In this document: one piece after another, positions 33,445-42,143 of the stretch
How the letters are laid out: every line of letters starts with the position of its first letter
Numbering within the stretch: the first letter of the stretch is position 1
Origin: JAWHQP01 sp032586195
GTDB lineage: Bacteria; Pseudomonadota; Gammaproteobacteria; Enterobacterales; Pasteurellaceae
Direction of reading: 5' to 3'
Length of the DNA: 64,000 nucleotides
Assembly (NCBI GenBank): GCA_032586195.1
Contig: JAWHQP010000003.1
Coordinates: 1 to 64,000 of the forward strand
The notes under the pieces: generated by a model
What the model was told of the DNA's origin: nothing
The model's input: only the letters and a program-made list of their open reading frames with translations
Databases searched by the model: none
Translations under genes and position numbers: made by a program

Positions 33445-33551
33445 TGAAAAATCGTATTTTCAACACCGCACTTATTGCGTTAACGACTCTGTTCGCCGTG
33501 AATGCCGCCGGCGCAGCTGCACTTTCTAAAGCCGATACGGGTTTGTGTTGA
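33444..33551 (+). CDS. Possible 35-residue secreted or membrane microprotein between thrB and thrC
   Basis: ATG overlaps the thrB stop (TAATG). The peptide starts MKNRIFNTALIALTTLF, continues AVNAAGAAALSKAD and ends TGLC. It has the n-h-c layout of a signal peptide with a possible AxA site after GA/A, leaving only about 10 mature residues ending in Cys. It contains an uptake signal (33465-33473) encoding NTALI. It could be a true small exported peptide, the remnant of a longer lost gene, or chance. A weak GAGA is the only ribosome site; coupling to thrB is more likely. Confidence 0.4.
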   Translation: MKNRIFNTALIALTTLFAVNAAGAAALSKADTGLC

Positions 33552-33606
33552 TTAATGATTTTGAAAAAACGAAATAAGATGAAATGAGATAAGGAACGGT
33601 TTTCCA

Positions 33607-34887
33607 ATGAATCTATACAATATTAAACATCCGCAAGAGCAAGTTGATTTTGCTCAGGCGGTACGCCAAGGTTTAGGGAAAGATCAGGGTTTATTTTTCC
33701 CGCAGACCATTCCTCAATTAAAGCAGATTGATGAATTATTAGCGTTGCCCTTTGTGGCCCGCAGTCAGAAAATCTTAGCGGCGTTAATCGGTGATGAAAT
33801 TCCCACCGAAACCCTCAATCGTATGGTAAAAAACGCGTTTGTTTTTCCCGCGCCGGTCACAAAAGTGGAAGACGGCGTTTATGCTCTGGAATTATTTCAT
33901 GGCCCGACGCTGGCATTTAAAGATTTCGGCGGTCGCTTTATGGCTCAGGCTCTGGCGGCGGTACGCGGTGACGGCAAAATTACCATTTTAACCGCCACCT
34001 CCGGCGATACCGGCGCGGCGGTTGCCCATGCTTTTTACGGTTTGGACAATATTGACGTGGTTATTTTATATCCGCAGGGCAAAATCAGCCCGCTGCAGGA
34101 AAAATTATTCTGTACCCTCGGCGGCAATATCCGCACGGTAGCCGTCAAGGCCGATTTTGACGCTTGTCAGGCTCTGGTGAAACAAGCTTTTGACGATGAA
34201 GAACTGCGCCGGAACATCGGCTTAAATTCCGCTAATTCTATCAATATCAGCCGCTTGCTGGCGCAGGTATGCTACTACTTCGAAGCCGTCGCCCGGCTGC
34301 CGGAAGCGGAACGTGCAAATCTCGTGGTTTCGGTACCGAGCGGTAACTTCGGTAATCTCACCGCCGGTTTAATCGCGCAAAGCCTCGGTTTGCCGGTTAA
34401 GCGCTTTATCGCTTCAACCAACGCGAATGATACCGTGCCGCGTTATTTACGCTCCGGCAAATGGGAGCCGCATGCCACTGTGGCGACTCTCTCCAACGCG
34501 ATGGATGTAAGCCGTCCGAATAACTGGCCGCGAGTGGAAGAGCTGTTCAAGCGCAACGGCTGGAATTTGAGCGAATTGGGTTCAGGCGCGCTGAACGATA
34601 CGCAAACCGAACAGGCACTGCGGGATTTATATAGCAAAGGTTATCTGTGTGAGCCGCATGGTGCTATCGCTTATCAAGTGCTGAAAGACCAGCTGAAAGC
34701 GGGTGAAACGGGGCTCTTCCTGTGTACCGCGCATCCGGCGAAATTCAAAGAAAGCGTCGAACGCATTCTGCATATCGAATTGCCGCTGCCGGCCGCCTTG
34801 GATAAACATAACAAGCTACCGTTACTATCTGATGTAATGGATAACGATTTTGCCCGGTTGCGGGAATATTTGTTGAAAAAACAGTGA
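33607..34887 (+). CDS. thrC: Threonine synthase
   Basis: 426 aa PLP enzyme converting phosphohomoserine to threonine. PLP lysine in HGPTLAFKDFGGRFMAQ, phosphate-binding TATSGDTGAAVAHAF, and VVSVPSGNFGNLTAGL. Family-typical N-terminus MNLYNIKHPQEQVDFAQAV. Completes the thrABC operon; start follows AAGGAACGG. Confidence 0.98.
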   Translation: MNLYNIKHPQEQVDFAQAVRQGLGKDQGLFFPQTIPQLKQIDELLALPFVARSQKILAALIGDEIPTETLNRMVKNAFVFPAPVTKVEDGVYALELFHGPTLAFKDFGGRFMAQALAAVRGDGKITILTATSGDTGAAVAHAFYGLDNIDVVILYPQGKISPLQEKLFCTLGGNIRTVAVKADFDACQALVKQAFDDEELRRNIGLNSANSINISRLLAQVCYYFEAVARLPEAERANLVVSVPSGNFGNLTAGLIAQSLGLPVKRFIASTNANDTVPRYLRSGKWEPHATVATLSNAMDVSRPNNWPRVEELFKRNGWNLSELGSGALNDTQTEQALRDLYSKGYLCEPHGAIAYQVLKDQLKAGETGLFLCTAHPAKFKESVERILHIELPLPAALDKHNKLPLLSDVMDNDFARLREYLLKKQ

Positions 34888-34914
34888 TTAAACTTCTCGT
34901 TCGTTTGAGAGGGT

Positions 34915-34983
34915 AAAGTGCGGTGCTATGTTCGGGAGTTTTAGCGGAAATGCAAAACTCACAAAAACGGCACCGCACTTTTG
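34915..34983 (+). terminator. Inverted uptake-signal pair, thr operon terminator
   Basis: Perfect cores at 34916-34924 (forward) and 34972-34980 (reverse). The arms extend to AAAGTGCGGTGC / GCACCGCACTTT, and an inner pair GGGAGTTTT / AAAACTC can zip further. It is followed by TTGTTATT. Lies 27 bases past the thrC stop. Confidence 0.7.
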
Positions 34984-35009
34984 TTATTCCGCCCGATTAG
35001 ATCTATACT
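34981..35009 (+). promoter_or_regulatory. Candidate promoter of gsp
   Basis: -35 TTGTTA (34981-34986), 17-bp spacer, -10 TATACT (35004-35009), 35 bases before the gsp ATG. The -35 directly abuts the uptake-signal terminator. Confidence 0.55.
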
Positions 35010-35043
35010 AGCGACAATTTTGTGGTTTTACTCGGAGTTTCCC

Positions 35044-36936
35044 ATGTCTGAATTATCTCCTAATATTTTTACCCACGATCCTTTCGGCAGCCTGCTTGGT
35101 TATGGACCGGGCGGGGTGGCGATTTATTCTTCCGATTATGACAGCGTAGATAAAAACGAATTTCCTGATGACGCCTCTTTCCGTAATTATCTCGGCCGTG
35201 AATATATGGGCTACAAATGGCAGTGTGTGGAATTTGCCCGCCGCTATCTGTATTTGAATCACGGTATGGTGTTTACTGATGTGGGGATGGCGTATGAAAT
35301 TTTTTCTCTGCGTTTTTTACGCCAAGTGGTGGATGATGCCATTTTGCCGTTGCAAGCCTTTGCCAACGGCTGTAAACGCAAGCCCGCCGCGGGTGCGTTA
35401 CTGATCTGGCAGGCCGGCGGTGAATTTGAACGGACGGGGCACGTGGCGATTATCACTGAAGTGTTTGCGGATAAAATCCGTATTGTGGAACAGAATGTCA
35501 TTCATTCGCGCCTGCCGAGCGGCCAACAATGGACCCGTGAACTGCCGATGAGCGTATCGGAATCGGGTTATTGGCTGCATGATACCTTTGATAATACCGA
35601 AATCCTCGGCTGGATGATTCAAACCGCCGATACCGAATTCAGCTTGCCGCAACCAATGCCAGCGGCAAAAACGCTCGAAATTCACACCGCACTTTTACCT
35701 GACCAAGGGCAATTTGCCGGCAAATGGCTGGATGAAAACGACGTTTTCCAGCAAGCCTACGTACGAGCCATGAAAGGCCACCGTATCAACCACGGCAATC
35801 AATACCGTTATTTTGAAATTTTTAAAACCGCGGAATACGAGCTGATTCGCGCCACTAATGAATTGCATTTGATGTATCTGCACGCGACCAACAAGGTATT
35901 GAAAGACGATAATTTGTTGAAACTGTTTGATATTCCTAAGTTTTTATGGCCTCGCCTGCGTTTATCCTGGCAGGATCGCCGTTATCAGACCATTACCGGG
36001 CGAATGGATTTCTGCATGGATCGGCGTGGTCTGAAGGTGTATGAATGTAACGCGGATTCCGCTTCGTGCCATGCGGAGGCCGGCGCCATTTTAGGCCTGT
36101 GGGCGAAACGGGGCGGCAATGTGCAGGGCACTGATCCCGGGGCGGATTTGCGTGATGCCTTGGCGGACTGCTGGAAACACAGCGAAGCAACGCCGCTTGT
36201 GCATATTTTACAGGACCATGATTTTGAAGAAGATTATCACGCTATGTTCATGCAAAAATCTCTCACTCAGGCGGGCTTTAACAGCAAAATCGTTCATGGC
36301 ACCGAGGGCTTACACTGGGACAGCCGTGGTCGTTTGCTGGATGATGAAAATCAGGAAATCAAAACCGTGTGGAAAACCTGGGCGTGGGAGACTATGTTTG
36401 ATCAACTGCGCGCGGAAACGAGCGGTATGGAAGTGGCTCCGCCGATTCGTACCGGCCATCCGGAAGACAAGGTGCGGCTGATTGATGTGTTGCTCCGCCC
36501 TGAAGTGCTGGTGTATGAGCCGTTATGGACAGCCATTCCGAGTAACAAAGCGATTTTGCCGGTGCTATGGTCGCTGTTTCCGCATCATCGTTATTTGCTG
36601 GAAGCCGGTTTTGAACTGACCGAAGATTTGATGAAAAACGGCTACGCCCAGAAACCGATTGGCGGTCGTCGCGGCGATAATGTGCAGCTGGTCACCGAAA
36701 AAGGCGAAATTTCTGACCGCACTTCGGGCAAGTTCGGCGGACAGACCGAAATTTACCAGCAGCTTTGGTGTCTGCCGAAAGTAGAAGATCAATACGTGCA
36801 AATCTGCACCTTTACCGTGGGCGGTCATTACGGCGGCTGTTGCCTGCGTTCCGATCCGGGCCGCGTGATTATGGGCGACAGCGATATGCAGCCGTTGCGG
36901 GTGTTGAAGGATAAGGATTTTTTATCCGGCGAATAA
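35044..36936 (+). CDS. gsp: Bifunctional glutathionylspermidine synthetase/amidase
   Basis: 630 aa from ATG at 35044 (MSELSPN), close to E. coli Gsp (619). N-terminal CHAP amidase (about 1-200): Cys61 in YKWQCVEFARR, His133 in RTGHVAI, Glu149 in IRIVEQN, aligning with the E. coli Cys59/His131/Glu147 triad. C-terminal ATP-grasp synthetase (about 210-630): MDFCMDRRGLKVYECNADS, EPLWTAIPSNKAILP, GRRGDNVQLV. Makes and hydrolyses the glutathione-spermidine conjugate. Two uptake signals are coding (35686-35694, 36716-36724). Spermidine source genes are not in the window. Confidence 0.96.
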   Translation: MSELSPNIFTHDPFGSLLGYGPGGVAIYSSDYDSVDKNEFPDDASFRNYLGREYMGYKWQCVEFARRYLYLNHGMVFTDVGMAYEIFSLRFLRQVVDDAILPLQAFANGCKRKPAAGALLIWQAGGEFERTGHVAIITEVFADKIRIVEQNVIHSRLPSGQQWTRELPMSVSESGYWLHDTFDNTEILGWMIQTADTEFSLPQPMPAAKTLEIHTALLPDQGQFAGKWLDENDVFQQAYVRAMKGHRINHGNQYRYFEIFKTAEYELIRATNELHLMYLHATNKVLKDDNLLKLFDIPKFLWPRLRLSWQDRRYQTITGRMDFCMDRRGLKVYECNADSASCHAEAGAILGLWAKRGGNVQGTDPGADLRDALADCWKHSEATPLVHILQDHDFEEDYHAMFMQKSLTQAGFNSKIVHGTEGLHWDSRGRLLDDENQEIKTVWKTWAWETMFDQLRAETSGMEVAPPIRTGHPEDKVRLIDVLLRPEVLVYEPLWTAIPSNKAILPVLWSLFPHHRYLLEAGFELTEDLMKNGYAQKPIGGRRGDNVQLVTEKGEISDRTSGKFGGQTEIYQQLWCLPKVEDQYVQICTFTVGGHYGGCCLRSDPGRVIMGDSDMQPLRVLKDKDFLSGE

Positions 36937-36964
36937 GCTGAATTAGAGGAAACAAGGAACAAAC

Positions 36965-37309
36965 ATGATTACGGTTTACGGCATTAAAAATTGCGACACA
37001 GTGAAAAAAGCATTGAAATGGCTAACGGAGCATAATATTGCGTACCGCCTGCACGATTACCGCACGGACGGTTTGGATCCGGCCTTTTTGCAGCAGGCGG
37101 AACAACAGTTCGGCTGGCAGGCGTTAGTGAACAAACGCAGCACCACATGGCGTAATTTAAGTGATGAAAGCAAAAAAACTCTTGATCTTGACACCGCACT
37201 TTCCCTGTTAAGAGAACAGCCGACTTTAATTAAACGGCCGATTATTTTGCAGGACGGCATTGCGTTGATTGGATTTGATGAACACGAATACGAACGGGTG
37301 CTGGCATGA
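36965..37309 (+). CDS. yffB: ArsC/Spx-family protein YffB
   Basis: 114 aa thioredoxin-fold protein of the ArsC family: YGIKNCDTVKKALKWL (redox Cys10) and the KRPIILQDGIALIGFDEHEY C-terminal block. True arsenate reduction is doubtful for the YffB branch, which lacks a defined substrate. Overlaps dapE by four bases (ATGA), the same pair as in E. coli. An uptake signal at 37193-37201 encodes DTALSLL. Confidence 0.9.
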   Translation: MITVYGIKNCDTVKKALKWLTEHNIAYRLHDYRTDGLDPAFLQQAEQQFGWQALVNKRSTTWRNLSDESKKTLDLDTALSLLREQPTLIKRPIILQDGIALIGFDEHEYERVLA

Positions 37310-38436
37310 AGCAAAATATTATCGGTCTCGCCCGCAATCTGATTCAACGGCCTTCCGTCAGTCCCGATGATCAGGGTTGTCAGCGCCTGATCGCGGAACG
37401 TTTGGCAAACTTAGGTTTTCAGATTGAATGGATGCCTTTTAACGATACCCTGAATCTATGGGCAAAACATGGTACGGGCAAGCCCGTGATTGCTTTTGCC
37501 GGACACACGGATGTGGTGCCGGCGGGTGATGAAAGTCAATGGCAATATCCGCCGTTTTCAGCTCATATTGAAGGCGATATGCTGTATGGCCGCGGCGCGG
37601 CGGATATGAAAGGTTCCCTGGCGGCTATGGTGGTGGCGGCGGAGGAATATGTGAAAGCCAATCCGAATCATCAGGGAACCGTTGCTTTGTTAATCACTTC
37701 TGATGAAGAAGCGGCGGCGCATGACGGCACTAAACGGGTGGTGGAAACGCTGATGGCGCGCGGCGAAAAAATAGATTATTGTCTGGTGGGCGAACCTTCC
37801 AGCGGCAAGCGGCTGGGTGACATGGTGAAAAACGGCCGTCGCGGCTCACTGACGGGTAATCTGTATATCGAGGGCGTACAAGGGCATGTGGCGTATCCAC
37901 ATTTAGCGGAAAATCCCGTGCATAAAGCGCTCCCGTTTCTCACTGAACTTACGAACTATCAATGGGATAACGGTAACGCATTCTTTCCGCCGACCAGTCT
38001 CCAGATAGCCAATATCAGGGCGGGTACAGGCAGCAATAATGTAATTCCGGGCGAGCTTTATGTGCAGTTTAACCTGCGTTACTGTACCGAGGTAACGGAC
38101 GATATCATTAAAAATAAAGTGGCGGATATGTTGGCCCGACACGGTTTAAAATACCGTTTGGAATGGTGGTTATCGGGCAAGCCGTTTTTAACCCCGTCGG
38201 GAAGACTGGTGAATGCTTTGTCAGAGGCACTTGAACAAATTGTCGGTATCAAACCGAAACTAGACACCGGCGGCGGCACCTCGGACGGACGTTTTATCGC
38301 TTTAATGGGAACGGAAGTCGTGGAACTCGGCCCGCTCAACGTGACCATTCATAAAGTGAACGAATGCGTGAGCTGTACGGATCTGGTGACTTTGGGCATG
38401 ATATATCAAAGGGTATTGGAATATCTGTTAGATTAG
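37306..38436 (+). CDS. dapE: Succinyl-diaminopimelate desuccinylase
   Basis: 376 aa M20-family zinc hydrolase in the lysine/diaminopimelate pathway. Metal ligands: His67 and Asp69 (GHTDVVPAGD), Asp100 (RGAADMKGS), Glu134-Glu135 (SDEEAAAHDG), and a final His in LNVTIHKVNECV. Translation is coupled to yffB. Confidence 0.98.
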   Translation: MKQNIIGLARNLIQRPSVSPDDQGCQRLIAERLANLGFQIEWMPFNDTLNLWAKHGTGKPVIAFAGHTDVVPAGDESQWQYPPFSAHIEGDMLYGRGAADMKGSLAAMVVAAEEYVKANPNHQGTVALLITSDEEAAAHDGTKRVVETLMARGEKIDYCLVGEPSSGKRLGDMVKNGRRGSLTGNLYIEGVQGHVAYPHLAENPVHKALPFLTELTNYQWDNGNAFFPPTSLQIANIRAGTGSNNVIPGELYVQFNLRYCTEVTDDIIKNKVADMLARHGLKYRLEWWLSGKPFLTPSGRLVNALSEALEQIVGIKPKLDTGGGTSDGRFIALMGTEVVELGPLNVTIHKVNECVSCTDLVTLGMIYQRVLEYLLD

Positions 38437-38444
38437 TCTTAATG

Positions 38445-38468
38445 CGAGGCATATTAAAATACGCCTCG
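38445..38468 (+). terminator. Hairpin between convergent dapE and rocD
   Basis: CGAGGC / GCCTCG stem extended by TATT / AATA with one mismatch. Located 9 bases beyond the dapE stop and 18 bases beyond the rocD stop. No long T run on the plus strand (GTGACAATCTTTT), so efficiency is uncertain. Confidence 0.5.
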
Positions 38469-38485
38469 TGACAATCTTTTGAAAT

Positions 38486-39679
38486 TCAGGCGAAAACCTG
38501 TTTAATTCGGTCTAATGCCCAATCGAGTTCTTGTTGCCGAATAATTAACGGCGGGGCAAAACGAATTACCGTATCGTGGGTTTCTTTACAGAGTAAACCG
38601 AGGTTTTTCAGCTTTTCGCAGTAAGGGCGGGCGGATTCGTGTAATTCAATACCAATGAATAAGCCTTTACCGCGTATTTCTTTAATCGCGGGGTGATGAA
38701 TTTTTTTCAGTTCGGCTAAGAAATATTCTCCCAGTGTTAAAGCATTTTCAACGAGTTTTTCTTCCAGTAATACGTCAATTGCCGCCATGGATACCGCACA
38801 GGCTAACGGATTGCCGCCAAAGGTGGAACCGTGGGAACCGGGGTTAAACACATCTAAAATATCGTTATTGGCCGCCACGCAGGAGATCGGGAGCACGCCG
38901 CCACCGAGGGCTTTACCTAAAATATACATATCGGGTTCAACCTGTTCCCAATCGCAGGCAAACATTTTTCCCGTCCGTCCCAGTCCGGCCTGGATCTCAT
39001 CGGCGATAAACAATACATTATGCCGTTTACACAGTGCGGCAGCCTGAGTTAAAAAGCCTTGCGGCGGAATTCTGATGCCCGCTTCACCTTGAATCGGTTC
39101 GAACAGAAAAGCGGCAGTATTTGGATTGATAGCCTGTTCCAACGCGGCAAGATCGCCGTAAGGAATAAGTTTAACGTCCGTTAATAATGGTCCGAAGCCA
39201 CGTTGATAAGCGGGTTCGGAAGAAAGCGAAATTGTTCCCAGCGTGCGGCCGTGGAAGTTGCCCTGGCAGACAATAATTTCCGCCTGATTGTCCGTGATGC
39301 CTTTTATATCATATCCCCAACGGCGGGCAGCCTTGAGCGCGGTTTCCACCGCCTCGGCACCCGTATTCATTGGTAATACCTTGTTTTTACCGGTTAACCG
39401 ACATACTTTTTGATACCAATTTCCAAGCTGATCGTTATGAAATGCCCGTGAGGTGAGGGTTACCCGATCCGCCTGTCGCTTTAACGCCTGAATAATTCTA
39501 GGGTGACAGTGACCTTGATTCACCGCAGAGTATGCGCTCAGCATATCCATATAGCGGTTGCCTTCGGGATCTTCTACCCAGATACCGTTCGCCCGGCTAA
39601 TTACAATCGGCAGCGGCAAATAATTGTTGGCACCAAAGGTATCACATTGTTGAATAAATTGTTCTGAACGGGTTTTCAT
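38486..39679 (-). CDS. rocD: Ornithine aminotransferase
   Basis: 397 aa class III aminotransferase from ATG at 39679 (an in-frame ATG two codons earlier touches the AGAGGAA ribosome site, so the inner one is preferred). Motifs: MNTGAEAVETALKAAR (PLP phosphate), FIADEIQAGLGRTG (Asp over the ring) and YILGKALGGGVLPIS (PLP lysine). N-terminus FGANNYLPLPIVISRANGIW is ornithine-aminotransferase-like. Converts ornithine plus 2-oxoglutarate to glutamate semialdehyde and glutamate. It follows nhaC by 17 bases in a two-gene operon. Confidence 0.9.
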   Translation of the reverse strand: MKTRSEQFIQQCDTFGANNYLPLPIVISRANGIWVEDPEGNRYMDMLSAYSAVNQGHCHPRIIQALKRQADRVTLTSRAFHNDQLGNWYQKVCRLTGKNKVLPMNTGAEAVETALKAARRWGYDIKGITDNQAEIIVCQGNFHGRTLGTISLSSEPAYQRGFGPLLTDVKLIPYGDLAALEQAINPNTAAFLFEPIQGEAGIRIPPQGFLTQAAALCKRHNVLFIADEIQAGLGRTGKMFACDWEQVEPDMYILGKALGGGVLPISCVAANNDILDVFNPGSHGSTFGGNPLACAVSMAAIDVLLEEKLVENALTLGEYFLAELKKIHHPAIKEIRGKGLFIGIELHESARPYCEKLKNLGLLCKETHDTVIRFAPPLIIRQQELDWALDRIKQVFA

Positions 39680-39696
39680 AATCATTTCCTCTAGGT

Positions 39697-41100
39697 TTAA
39701 GTGGTGGGCTGGGTTTTTGCAAGATATGCGATCTTAATATTAAATAATGCGAATAGAATGGCAATTACAGGGCTTAGCCAGTTGAGAAAAGCGTAAGGTG
39801 CATATTCGAAAGCGCTGATTTGCAGCATGGAAAAAGCAAACACACCGCAGGTATTCCAAGGCACCAGTACCGATGTCATGGTTCCCCCGTCTTCCAGCGC
39901 TCGCGACAGATTTTTCGAGGCAAGTCCTTTTTCCTGATAAGCCGTTACATACATTCTGCCCGGCAGCAGAATAGAAATATACTGTTCGGAGGTCGTTAAG
40001 TTTGTGATCATTGAAGAAACAATTGTTGCCGGAATTAACAAACGGGCGGAGCGGGTAAAACGCAGAATCTGCTGTACCACGGAACGTAGGATCCCGACTT
40101 GCTCCGCGATTCCGCCGAATGACATTGCGACAATGGTTAATGAAATCGTGTACATCATGGATTCAATGCCGCCGCGATTGAACAGGGTATCAATAATTTC
40201 ATTACCGCTTTCAATTTTAAAGCCGTCGTGCAGCGTGCGTACGGCGATATCCATGCTGGCTCCCTGAATGCCGATATGACACAGCCAGCCAAGCAAAATC
40301 CCGATAGCCAGGGCGGGCAGAGCAGGTACTTTCTTTACAACTAACAGAATGACTGCAACGGGAACAAGCAGCAGCCAGGGAGAAATGACGAAGTTAGCAT
40401 TAATCGCGGTGAGAATTTCTTCAATGCGCCCTAAATCGCTGTGTTGCGGTGTAAAGCCCTGACCTAAGTAAAAATAGATTCCCAGTGTGATGAAGTAGGC
40501 CGGCAAGGTAGTATTGAGCATAAAACGAATATGATCAAACAACTCGGTATGAGTAATACCGGCGGCAAGATTAGTGGTATCCGACAGTGGTGAAAGCTTA
40601 TCGCCGAAATAGGCTCCGGAAATCACCGCACCGGCTACCATCGGAGCGGGAATATTCAGACTATAGCCAATGCCCATGGCGGCAACACCGATAGTCCCCA
40701 TGGTTGACCATGAACTGCCGATGGCTAAGGTGGTAATACTGCAGATAAGACAAATAGTGAGCAAAAAATATTCCGGAGAAATGATTTTCAACCCATAATA
40801 GATCATGCTGGCAACGATACCGCCGCCAATCCATGAGCCGATCGTCAGTCCGATCATAATAATGATAACAATGGCGGGTAATGCCATTTTGATGCCATTA
40901 TAGATTCCTTTTTCAATGGTCTGCCAAGAATAACCGTAGTAGGCAGCCACTAAACCAGCGATTACCGCGCCGATAAGTAACGGCACGTGAGGAGACGCCT
41001 CAAATTTGATAATAGAAACCGCCATGACAGCGATCATCACTACAATAGGCAGCAGTGCAAAAAAGAATGCAATTTCTTGGGGGTGTCGGTGAGTTTTCAT
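39697..41100 (-). CDS. nhaC: NhaC-family Na+/H+ antiporter or amino acid transporter
   Basis: 467 aa with about 11-12 membrane spans. Conserved NhaC blocks: GSSWSTMGTIGVAAMGIG, SGAYFGDKLSPLSDTTNLAAG, TSEQYISILLPGRMY and GGTMTSVLVPWNTCGVF. The family includes sodium/proton antiporters and members proposed to carry amino acids. Pairing with ornithine aminotransferase raises the possibility of basic amino acid or arginine/ornithine transport. That is inference. Excellent ribosome site AAGGAGG before ATG. Confidence 0.85.
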   Translation of the reverse strand: MKTHRHPQEIAFFFALLPIVVMIAVMAVSIIKFEASPHVPLLIGAVIAGLVAAYYGYSWQTIEKGIYNGIKMALPAIVIIIMIGLTIGSWIGGGIVASMIYYGLKIISPEYFLLTICLICSITTLAIGSSWSTMGTIGVAAMGIGYSLNIPAPMVAGAVISGAYFGDKLSPLSDTTNLAAGITHTELFDHIRFMLNTTLPAYFITLGIYFYLGQGFTPQHSDLGRIEEILTAINANFVISPWLLLVPVAVILLVVKKVPALPALAIGILLGWLCHIGIQGASMDIAVRTLHDGFKIESGNEIIDTLFNRGGIESMMYTISLTIVAMSFGGIAEQVGILRSVVQQILRFTRSARLLIPATIVSSMITNLTTSEQYISILLPGRMYVTAYQEKGLASKNLSRALEDGGTMTSVLVPWNTCGVFAFSMLQISAFEYAPYAFLNWLSPVIAILFALFNIKIAYLAKTQPTT

Positions 41101-41290
41101 TCTTACCTCCTTGAATAATGATTCGGAATGTTTAGCGCATGTACACTAAACCGCGATATTTTTATTTCACAATCCCTCCTTAACGCTGTTTAATCCGATA
41201 GCAAAATACTCACCGGCCCGCAGCCGGAAGCTTAGAGCCGGATGAATTATCCCTGTTTTTTATTTTTCATTCATCGCGATAATAAACAAA
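41101..41290 (-). promoter_or_regulatory. Structured leader of nhaC-rocD with minimal ORFs
   Basis: Read on the minus strand from about 41280: two overlapping very short frames (MNEK, and the Lys-rich MKNKKQG) open near 41265-41275. Next come interleaved stems from CCGGCTCTAAGC, TTCCGGCTGC and GGGCCGG (41213-41242). A near-perfect ribosome site AAGGAGGGA precedes GTGAAATAA (codons Met-Lys-stop, near 41164-41172). A last hairpin GTTTAGTGTACATGCGCTAAAC (two halves either side of 41141) ends 25 bases before the nhaC ribosome site. It does not match a lysine riboswitch that I can recognise. Confidence 0.4.
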
Positions 41291-41435
41291 TAATATACAA
41301 ATTACAAACAAAAATTTAACAATAGGCTGCTGAAAATAAAGCGCATTCGAACCGGTTATGCTGATAAAGCCCGATTTACAGAATTTGAAGTAATGCGTTA
41401 TCATAAGATACCTTTATTTTTATCCGGGATTTTAT

Positions 41436-42116
41436 ATGCAATTAACCCCCCAGATGCTTAGCGGAAAATCCAGTTCTCACCTTGTACCGCTACCTTGCCC
41501 GTTTTCTGATAAACACGCTTTACAGGTTCAGGCGGTTAAGGCGTTTCTGGCATTGCAAAAGCGGGCGGTACGGCACGGCTTTGATTTGCAACCTGCCAGC
41601 AGCTTTCGGGATTTTCAACGTCAGCGGCTGATTTGGAACGGCAAGTTTAACGGCGAACGCAAGGTGCATGATGACGAGGGAAATCCGCTTGTTCTTTCGG
41701 CACTTTCCGATTGGCGGAAATGTCAGGCGATTCTGCGTTGGTCGGCGTTGCCGGGGGCGAGCCGCCATCATTGGGGGACGGAAATCGATGTGTTCGATCC
41801 TCATTTGCTGCCGCCGAATCAATCCTTGCAGCTTGAACCCTGGGAATACGAAGCGGGCGGTTATTTTTATGAGTTAAGTGAATTCTTACGGCATAATCTG
41901 GTGGATTTTGATTTTACCTTGCCGTTTCTGAGTCAGCCGCAAGGCAAAATGATCGGTCGTGAACCTTGGCATATCAGCTATCTGCCGCTGGCTGAACAAG
42001 CCGCGGCACAGTTTAACCCCGAGCTGTTATTGCAGGCATGGCAGGGCGAAGAGATTGCCGGATTGGCCACCTTGAATAAACATATTCAGGAAATCTTTGA
42101 GGAGTATATCGTGTAA
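41436..42116 (+). CDS. M15-family D-alanyl-D-alanine carboxypeptidase-like protein
   Basis: 226 aa. Peptidase M15B (VanY) motifs: SSFRDFQRQRLIW, the zinc pair in SRHHWGTEIDVFD (His and Asp) and the catalytic Glu/zinc His in REPWHISYLPL. No signal peptide or membrane anchor is visible, so location is unclear; many family members cut the peptide of cell-wall precursors. It stands alone between divergent nhaC and the convergent thi operon. Confidence 0.85.
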   Translation: MQLTPQMLSGKSSSHLVPLPCPFSDKHALQVQAVKAFLALQKRAVRHGFDLQPASSFRDFQRQRLIWNGKFNGERKVHDDEGNPLVLSALSDWRKCQAILRWSALPGASRHHWGTEIDVFDPHLLPPNQSLQLEPWEYEAGGYFYELSEFLRHNLVDFDFTLPFLSQPQGKMIGREPWHISYLPLAEQAAAQFNPELLLQAWQGEEIAGLATLNKHIQEIFEEYIV

Positions 42117-42143
42117 CTTTTTAAGGGAGCGAAAACCGGCTTA

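Noticed and set aside
41101..41290. Lysine riboswitch in front of nhaC
   Set aside because: LYS elements precede some NhaC-type genes, but I cannot find the conserved AGAGG and GCCGAA-type blocks of that riboswitch in order; kept as an unclassified leader.
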